DNA of 64,000 nt, taken from positions 319,712 to 383,711 of the forward strand of contig JABGRK010000011.1 of the NCBI GenBank assembly GCA_018648325.1, written 5' to 3'. The stretch is from Chloroflexota bacterium (lineage in GTDB: Bacteria; Chloroflexota; Dehalococcoidia; JABGRK01). Under the pieces are notes generated by a model. It saw only the letters and a list, made by a program, of their open reading frames with translations, did not search any database and had not been told where the DNA came from. How positions within the stretch are numbered: position 1 is the stretch's first letter; every line of letters starts with the position of its first letter. A program made the translations under genes and the position numbers. Below, in pieces: positions 59,391 through 64,000 of this stretch.

Positions 59391-60869
59391 ATGTCAGCAA
59401 TAGCCGGAATTATAGCCATAAACGGGAACTCAGTTGGCGGCAGCGCCCATGAAATAGCGGAGATGCTGGGACTTATGCAGCATCGAGGCCCGGACAACAC
59501 CTCCATCCGCACACTGCCGGACGGACGCGGCGCAATAGGCGCAAACGAACTGAATCTGACTTCGGAGCGAACGCCTTGCGCATTGCTGTCGAGGTCTCCA
59601 TTTGTACTGTACGATGGCGAAATGTATAACCAGACGGCCAAAGGTCAGCTGGATATCGAGTACTTTGCCGAGATGTACAAAAAACACGGCAAGGGCTGTT
59701 TCACCCTGCTGGAAGCTGATTATGTATGCGCCATCATAGAGGATGACGAGGTCATTCTGGCGCGTGATCAGGTTGGCTCAAGACCTCTGTTCTATGGAAC
59801 GGAAGATGGCGTGCTCTACTTCGCCACAGAGATGAAGTCGCTGATAGAGTACATTCGATTCGATATAGCTGAGCTGCCACCCGGACATACCTACAGCACA
59901 AAAGACGGACTAAAGCCGTTTAAACCATACGTTGCAGACATACCTGCGCTGGGCGATATGAAGCAAGCCGCTCAAACAGTACGCAAGCTGGTAATTGAGG
60001 CCGTTGAAAAGAGAATGAAGGGCGTAAATGGCGTCGCACTCAGCGGCGGTCTGGACAGCTCCATTATTGCTGCTATAGCCAAGCAGTTCAATCCCGACCT
60101 ACAGCTATTCACCGTTACCGTTGATAGCGCACCCGGCCCCGATCTTAAAAACGCTGAGCTTATGGCTAAGTACTTAGGACTGGATCATCACATATACAGA
60201 ATTACCGATGATGATATAGCCAGCTTCATACCGGAATCGATCTGGTATCTTGAGAGCTTCGATGAGGACTGCATATCAGGCATTCTCTCCAACTACTACG
60301 CCTCCAGGCTGGCAAAAGAGTATACCGATGCTGTGCTGGTGGGCGAGGGCGCCGACGAACTGTTCGGCGGATACCGCATGGTTCTCAAGAGCCCTAACGT
60401 AAAAAGCGATGAGCACCGCGTTCAGCTGGCACAAAAGCTGCTGGATATATCCTACAACACCGCACTGAGGCGTCTGGACAGAGGCTGGATGGCAAACGGT
60501 GTTATCTACGAGACACCATTTTTGGATGCCAAAGTAGTGGCTTACAGCCAGATAATACCGATGGAGTGGAAGATATACGGTGAAAAGCAGGTCGAGAAGT
60601 TCATCTTAAGAGAGGCTTTCAGAGACATGCTCCCCGAACAGATCGCCAACCGTGAAAAGCTAAGATTTGCAATGGGCACAGGAATGGATGACGTCATGGA
60701 TGCAGTATGCTCCAACGTTGTTAAACCTGATGAGCTGAAGGCACGGCCCAACGCGGCATATGGACTGCCCTTTGCCACCTTCAAAGAGATATACTACTAT
60801 GACGAGTTTTTGCGACTTTTCCCGCCTGCTTACGAAAAGCAGACCATCAGATGGGACCCATTCAAATAG
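59391..60869 (+). CDS. Asparagine-synthetase-like enzyme lacking the Cys2 nucleophile
   Basis: 492 residues. The Ntn glutaminase domain starts MSAIAGIIA instead of MCGIAG, so the catalytic Cys is replaced by Ser; parts of the Gln-binding region remain (QHRGPDN, YDGEMYNQ). The synthetase domain is intact: PP-loop LSGGLDSSIIAAI (~218), VGEGADELFGGY, and PFLDAKVVAY. Loss of Cys2 is known in beta-lactam synthetases and carbapenam synthetases, which form amides without glutamine. Alternatives: an ammonia-dependent asparagine synthetase or one that works with the complete paralogue downstream. TTAAGGAG precedes the ATG. Confidence 0.88.
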   Translation: MSAIAGIIAINGNSVGGSAHEIAEMLGLMQHRGPDNTSIRTLPDGRGAIGANELNLTSERTPCALLSRSPFVLYDGEMYNQTAKGQLDIEYFAEMYKKHGKGCFTLLEADYVCAIIEDDEVILARDQVGSRPLFYGTEDGVLYFATEMKSLIEYIRFDIAELPPGHTYSTKDGLKPFKPYVADIPALGDMKQAAQTVRKLVIEAVEKRMKGVNGVALSGGLDSSIIAAIAKQFNPDLQLFTVTVDSAPGPDLKNAELMAKYLGLDHHIYRITDDDIASFIPESIWYLESFDEDCISGILSNYYASRLAKEYTDAVLVGEGADELFGGYRMVLKSPNVKSDEHRVQLAQKLLDISYNTALRRLDRGWMANGVIYETPFLDAKVVAYSQIIPMEWKIYGEKQVEKFILREAFRDMLPEQIANREKLRFAMGTGMDDVMDAVCSNVVKPDELKARPNAAYGLPFATFKEIYYYDEFLRLFPPAYEKQTIRWDPFK

Positions 60870-60905
60870 GAAGAGGTTACCTGATAAAAAAACTGGTGAC
60901 ATTCA

Positions 60906-60941
60906 AAGCCCCTGCCAGTATCAAGGCGGGGGCTTATGTTT
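60906..60941 (+). terminator. Terminator-like hairpin between the two asparagine-synthetase genes
   Basis: AAGCCCCTGCC (60906-60916) and GGCGGGGGCTT (60925-60935), 11 bp with one G-T wobble, then ATGTTTA. The T-tract is weak, so it may act as an attenuator or mRNA stabiliser rather than a full stop. Confidence 0.5.
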
Positions 60942-60981
60942 AACAAGAGATATATTAGTCGGGCAATAAAGAAAGGTTTTT

Positions 60982-62574
60982 ATGTGTGGAATAGCCGGGT
61001 GTTTTGGAAAACTGGATACAGATACGATCAATCGAATGCTGGACGCATTGCCCCACCGTGGGCCTAATGACCGCGGCCTGCATGTTTTTGATAATGCCGT
61101 TTTTGGTCATACCAGACTGTCTATAGTTGACGTGGCCAAAGGACATCAGCCAATTTTGGCAAACGGCGGTAAAATCGGGATAATCTGCAACGGCGAAATA
61201 TATAATTTCAAAGAACTCAGAAGAGGCCTTGCAAGTAAATACGATTTTACTACTGATTCCGATACCGAGGTCATTCTGCACCTCTATAGGGAAAAAGGTC
61301 CGGCCTGTTTGCAGGATCTGGATGGCATGTTTGCCCTTGCTATTTCAAATGGCGATGATTATTTAATCGCCCGTGATCCGATAGGGATCAAGCCACTTTA
61401 TTACGGCTATGTTCAAGGCAATATATACTTCTCCTCCGAGCTTGGCGCCATGAGTCTGGCCGGAGTGGAGGAAGTTCACGAGTTCCCTGCTGGACAGTAT
61501 TACACTCCTAAAGAAGGATTTGTTAAATACTACGAGGTTCCGCCCATTAATGATCACGTGCTTACCAACGTGGAAGAAGCATGCACAGCGATTCGGGAAA
61601 CATTCATTGATGCAGTAAAAAAACGACTGCTTGCCGACAAGGAAATTCACGTGGGCGCTTTCTGTAGTGGAGGACTGGACAGTAGTCTGGTAGCAGCCAT
61701 CGCCGCTGAAGAAATACCCAATCTACACACCTTTGTAGTAGGAATGAAAGATGCTAAAGGAATTGAGAGCGATGATCTGAAGGCCTCTCGCGTTGCTGCA
61801 AAACACATCGGTTCCCAACATCACGAGCTCATCTTTACCGAGGACGAGTACTACGAAGCCCTGCCAACGGTTATCAATAAGCTGGAAAGCTACGATCCAT
61901 CTCTGGTACGCTGCGCCGTACCCTGCTACTTCACATGCAAGCTGGCGGCAGAGTACGTTACGGTTGTGCTCACAGGTGAGGGAGCCGATGAACTGTTTGC
62001 CGGTTACCACTATATGAAAAACTACCCCATGGACATTCTCAACGAAGAAGGCCACCGCTGCATAGGCAATCTGCACAACATAAACTTGCAGCGTGCCGAC
62101 CGCATGGGCATGCTGTTCAGCCTGGAGCTGAGAGTACCATTCCTTGACGAAGCCATGGTGGACCTGTCGATGAAGATACCGCCCGAGCTGAAAATTCACC
62201 GGTCAGAAGAGATCGGGGCTAACATCGAAAAATGGATACTGCGTAAAGCCTTCCAGGAAACGAATTATTTGCCAGAGGATATCCTGTGGCGTTACAAGGT
62301 TCAATATACTCAGGGTGCCGGTTGCGAAGATTTAGGCGAAAGACTGGCTGAGTCGGAGGTAAGCGAGGACGAATACCAGCGTATCAAGGCTGAAAACCCC
62401 AAGGCTACGATCAACAGCCGTGAGGCAGCCTATTACTTCAAGATATTCAGAAAGTACCACCAGCAGGACTCGATACTTGGCTCCATAGGAATATGGACTG
62501 GATTCGATTTTGCCGAGGAGAGAGAAAAAGTTAGCGGTACTATGGACGGCGACCTTAAGCACGCACGTACCTAA
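60982..62574 (+). CDS. asnB: Glutamine-hydrolysing asparagine synthetase (AsnB type)
   Basis: 530 residues. MCGIAGCFGKL with the catalytic Cys2, LPHRGPNDRG, RLSIVDVAKGHQPI, ICNGEIYNF, TDSDTEVILHLY; then the synthetase domain with CSGGLDSSLVAAIA (~228), TGEGADELFAGYHYM and PFLDEAMVDLSMKIP. All key residues are present. Converts aspartate (or an analogous carboxylate) to the amide with ATP and glutamine. Its place beside a Cys-less paralogue and methyltransferase genes leaves open a specialised role. Confidence 0.92.
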   Translation: MCGIAGCFGKLDTDTINRMLDALPHRGPNDRGLHVFDNAVFGHTRLSIVDVAKGHQPILANGGKIGIICNGEIYNFKELRRGLASKYDFTTDSDTEVILHLYREKGPACLQDLDGMFALAISNGDDYLIARDPIGIKPLYYGYVQGNIYFSSELGAMSLAGVEEVHEFPAGQYYTPKEGFVKYYEVPPINDHVLTNVEEACTAIRETFIDAVKKRLLADKEIHVGAFCSGGLDSSLVAAIAAEEIPNLHTFVVGMKDAKGIESDDLKASRVAAKHIGSQHHELIFTEDEYYEALPTVINKLESYDPSLVRCAVPCYFTCKLAAEYVTVVLTGEGADELFAGYHYMKNYPMDILNEEGHRCIGNLHNINLQRADRMGMLFSLELRVPFLDEAMVDLSMKIPPELKIHRSEEIGANIEKWILRKAFQETNYLPEDILWRYKVQYTQGAGCEDLGERLAESEVSEDEYQRIKAENPKATINSREAAYYFKIFRKYHQQDSILGSIGIWTGFDFAEEREKVSGTMDGDLKHART

Positions 62575-62627
62575 AAAAGGAGTGCGCCATGACCAGTAAT
62601 TGCTAAAATTGGCGCGAACACATCCTT

Positions 62628-63476
62628 ATGAAGTGGAAAATTCTGGGCTCCGGCGGTTGCCAGGTAATCCCCAAACCGTTGTGTTCGTGCACGGTATGCA
62701 CACAAGCTCGCACTAAGGGTGTTCCCTACTCCCGTACCGGACCATCCGCTTATCTGCATGACATCGGTCTGCTGATTGATACGCCTGCGGAAGTTTCGAC
62801 ACAACTTAATCACAGTAACATAGCCCGCGTTGATCATCTGATGTTCACACATCTGGACCCGGACCATTCAGAGGGATTTCGCGTGGTTGAGCAGATCGCA
62901 CTTGATTTCCGCACCTGGAGCGCCTACCTGGAAAAACGCATATCATTAATAGTCCCCGATAAAATAGCCAAGCGCCTCAGTCATATGAAGTCTCAATACG
63001 GACCAATTATAGATTACTATCTGGAAAAGGACTTTGTTAAGATTACCCCCTTCAGAGACACAGTGCAGATCAAAGATGTCCGAATCACCGCTATCCCGGT
63101 TGACCGCGGTTCTCAGACGGTATTTATATACGTTTTTGAGAAGTCAGGCCGCAAGGTTATCTACGCACCTTGTGACTTAAAGCCTTTCCCTGAACATCTA
63201 AATGAAGTGCAAAATGCTGACCTGCTGATAATACAGCCGGGCATCTTCGAAACCAGACTTAAGCACGATTTTATTTATTCGGACGACCATATTTCTAGAA
63301 CCACACTCTACACTTTCGAGCAGACAATGGAAATAGCAAAGCGTATTGGCGCAAAAAAGACTGTTTTCGTACATCTGGAAGAGTACTGGAATCGCAGCTA
63401 TGATGACTACCGCGCTTTAGAACAAAAACACTCCGGCATCAGCTTCGCCTACGACGGCATGCAAATAGAAGTTTAG
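62628..63476 (+). CDS. Metallo-beta-lactamase-fold hydrolase (PhnP/PqqB-like) with an altered metal motif
   Basis: 282 residues. N-terminus ILGSGGCQVIPKPLCSCTVC with a Cys cluster as in PhnP/PqqB-type proteins; the metal motif reads THLDPDHSEG where HxHxDH is usual, so the second His is Asp. Later motifs: VIYAPCDLKPFP and FVHLEEYW. Substrate unknown; PhnP relatives are cyclic phosphodiesterases. No Shine-Dalgarno is seen at the ATG; a minimal reading frame of five codons (62589-62606) with a good AAGGAG lies just upstream. Last gene of the methyltransferase/asparagine synthetase series. Confidence 0.85.
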   Translation: MKWKILGSGGCQVIPKPLCSCTVCTQARTKGVPYSRTGPSAYLHDIGLLIDTPAEVSTQLNHSNIARVDHLMFTHLDPDHSEGFRVVEQIALDFRTWSAYLEKRISLIVPDKIAKRLSHMKSQYGPIIDYYLEKDFVKITPFRDTVQIKDVRITAIPVDRGSQTVFIYVFEKSGRKVIYAPCDLKPFPEHLNEVQNADLLIIQPGIFETRLKHDFIYSDDHISRTTLYTFEQTMEIAKRIGAKKTVFVHLEEYWNRSYDDYRALEQKHSGISFAYDGMQIEV

Positions 63477-63502
63477 CTCAACATGCCAGCATTTCCTCAA
63501 TA

Positions 63503-63766
63503 TCAGAAATAGTTTGTCTGTACACCATCCGAAAAAGCCCGTGCAACAGTATCTTTTAATACCTGTAGTTTACAGGGCTTTTTCAAATAGGCAAATACCT
63601 CTACCCCTACCGTATCAGAAAATATCGAGTCAGGGATGGCCATGCCGGTATGTATGATGATAAGAGTATCGGAACTAATCTTTTTTATGATGTTCATCAG
63701 TTCAAAGCCGTCTATTTCGGGCATTAGTACATCCAAAACAGCCACATCAAAACTCATTCTGGTCAT
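63503..63766 (-). pseudogene. Truncated response-regulator receiver
   Basis: 87 residues starting MTRMSFDVAVLDVLMPEIDGFELM. The phospho-acceptor Asp, Thr (IIIHTGMAI) and Lys (AYLKKPCKLQVL) are present, but the first beta strand and helix with the acidic pair are missing, and no in-frame or out-of-frame sequence for them is found upstream (stops at once). It is probably a remnant, or a very short non-functional receiver. No output domain. Confidence 0.6.
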
Positions 63767-63920
63767 CTAATAATAGTATATTTATAAATAAGTGGACTAA
63801 GATAGTCCTATCACGCTAAAACCAGTAATCCAAAAGGGTCAAGTTTTCGATACAAAACCAAGGCTTATTTGAATCACACTAAACAAACTTAAGTTGGTAT
63901 CAGACTAAAAGAACTGTTAT

Positions 63921-63969
63921 AAAAAAAGAGCCGCCTTCTAAAGCTGTTTTAGCTTCAAAAAAGACGGCT
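63921..63969 (-). terminator. Intrinsic terminator downstream of the tRNA
   Basis: Minus strand AGCCGTCTT (63961-63969) pairs with AAGGCGGCT (63929-63937, one wobble), with an inner AAGCT/AGCTT stem, followed by CTTTTTTT (A-run 63921-63927). Confidence 0.75.
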
Positions 63970-63979
63970 ATTTAGATGT

Positions 63980-64000
63980 TGGTAGCGCATACGGGATTCG
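63980..64000 (-). tRNA. 3' end of a tRNA gene, cut by the window edge
   Basis: On the minus strand the last visible bases are CGAAT-CCCGT-ATGCGCT-A-CCA: the 3' part of the T-loop, the 3' strand of the T-stem, a 7-nt acceptor strand, the discriminator base and an encoded CCA. A terminator follows directly. The anticodon lies outside, so identity is unknown. A tRNA fragment acting as an attachment site cannot be ruled out. Confidence 0.6.

Noticed and set aside
63961..64000. tRNA on the plus strand (GGTAGCGCA resembles a D-arm)
   Set aside because: The matching 5' D-stem strand is missing, whereas the minus strand shows T-loop, acceptor, CCA and a terminator in order.
1..64000. CRISPR arrays, insertion sequences, prophage
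   Set aside because: No repeat-spacer pattern, transposase or phage gene was seen.

Overview
The window is a gene-dense chromosomal segment, about 64 kb, moderate G+C, with no recognisable insertion sequence, phage or CRISPR. The gene set points to a strictly anaerobic bacterium of the class Dehalococcoidia (Chloroflexota), probably a marine or sediment lineage rather than Dehalococcoides itself. The reasons are a reductive dehalogenase pair (rdhAB) without a twin-arginine motif, methylene-tetrahydrofolate reductase MetF/MetV next to a NuoEFG-like flavin and iron-sulfur complex, non-pyrrolysine MttB methyltransferases with corrinoid proteins, archaeal-type split glutamate synthase and an archaeal-type NrpR regulator. 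This assignment is an inference from gene content only. Several sigma-70-like promoters with 16-18 bp spacers can be read by eye, and I used Shine-Dalgarno positions to choose many starts, including several GTG and TTG codons.

Layout. 1-10.6 kb: housekeeping operons on the minus strand (alaS-ruvX-aroE-mscS-sbcD; SDR-geranylgeranyl-reductase-like-HIT-otsB), with otsA divergent from alaS and overlapping otsB tail to tail. 10.8-13.5 kb: small plus-strand genes (Cys-rich protein, TrmO-like, unknown HTH protein, HhH-GPD glycosylase). 13.5-18.8 kb: rpsO-pnp-dapB-asd-dapA on the minus strand. 19-22 kb: MASE3 histidine kinase with a receiver, a membrane hydrolase and a frameshifted small exported-protein gene. 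22.2-23.9 kb: rdhAB behind a near-consensus promoter. 23.9-31.5 kb: a five-gene operon encoding a NuoG/FdhA-like protein without the catalytic Cys/Sec, NuoE, a NuoF-GltD fusion, MetV and MetF. 31.8-38.9 kb: NarL-type two-component genes, PadR/HAAS pair, hydrolase and small unknowns. 38.9-42.6 kb: DUF362, glucose dehydrogenase, 6-phosphogluconate dehydrogenase and a PHP protein. 42.8-52.9 kb: a nitrogen-assimilation block (ferredoxin, FAD oxidoreductase, three-part glutamate synthase, degenerate OmpR-type regulator, amt, P-II, glnA, nrpR). 53.0-63.5 kb: a corrinoid methyltransferase block with two MttB paralogues, two corrinoid proteins, a methyl-THF methyltransferase, a corrinoid-reactivation-type protein, two asparagine-synthetase-like enzymes and a metallo-beta-lactamase-fold protein. 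The window ends at the 3' end of a probable minus-strand tRNA.

How the parts may work together (inference): methyl groups taken from N-methylated compounds by the MttB/corrinoid proteins would pass to tetrahydrofolate. MetFV and the NuoEFG-like complex would then connect methyl-THF to the NAD(P)H and ferredoxin pools, and RdhAB could be an electron sink. Nitrogen released from amines would enter through the GS/GOGAT block. The strongest new observations are: (1) a four-fold 11-bp-periodic repeat upstream of amt that matches the architecture of actinobacterial GlnR boxes, directly downstream of a GlnR-like phosphorylation-incompetent regulator; (2) the MetFV-linked complex with a dead formate-dehydrogenase-like active site and a NuoF-GltD fusion; (3) the methyltransferase block with a Cys2-less asparagine-synthetase homologue and a long structured leader.
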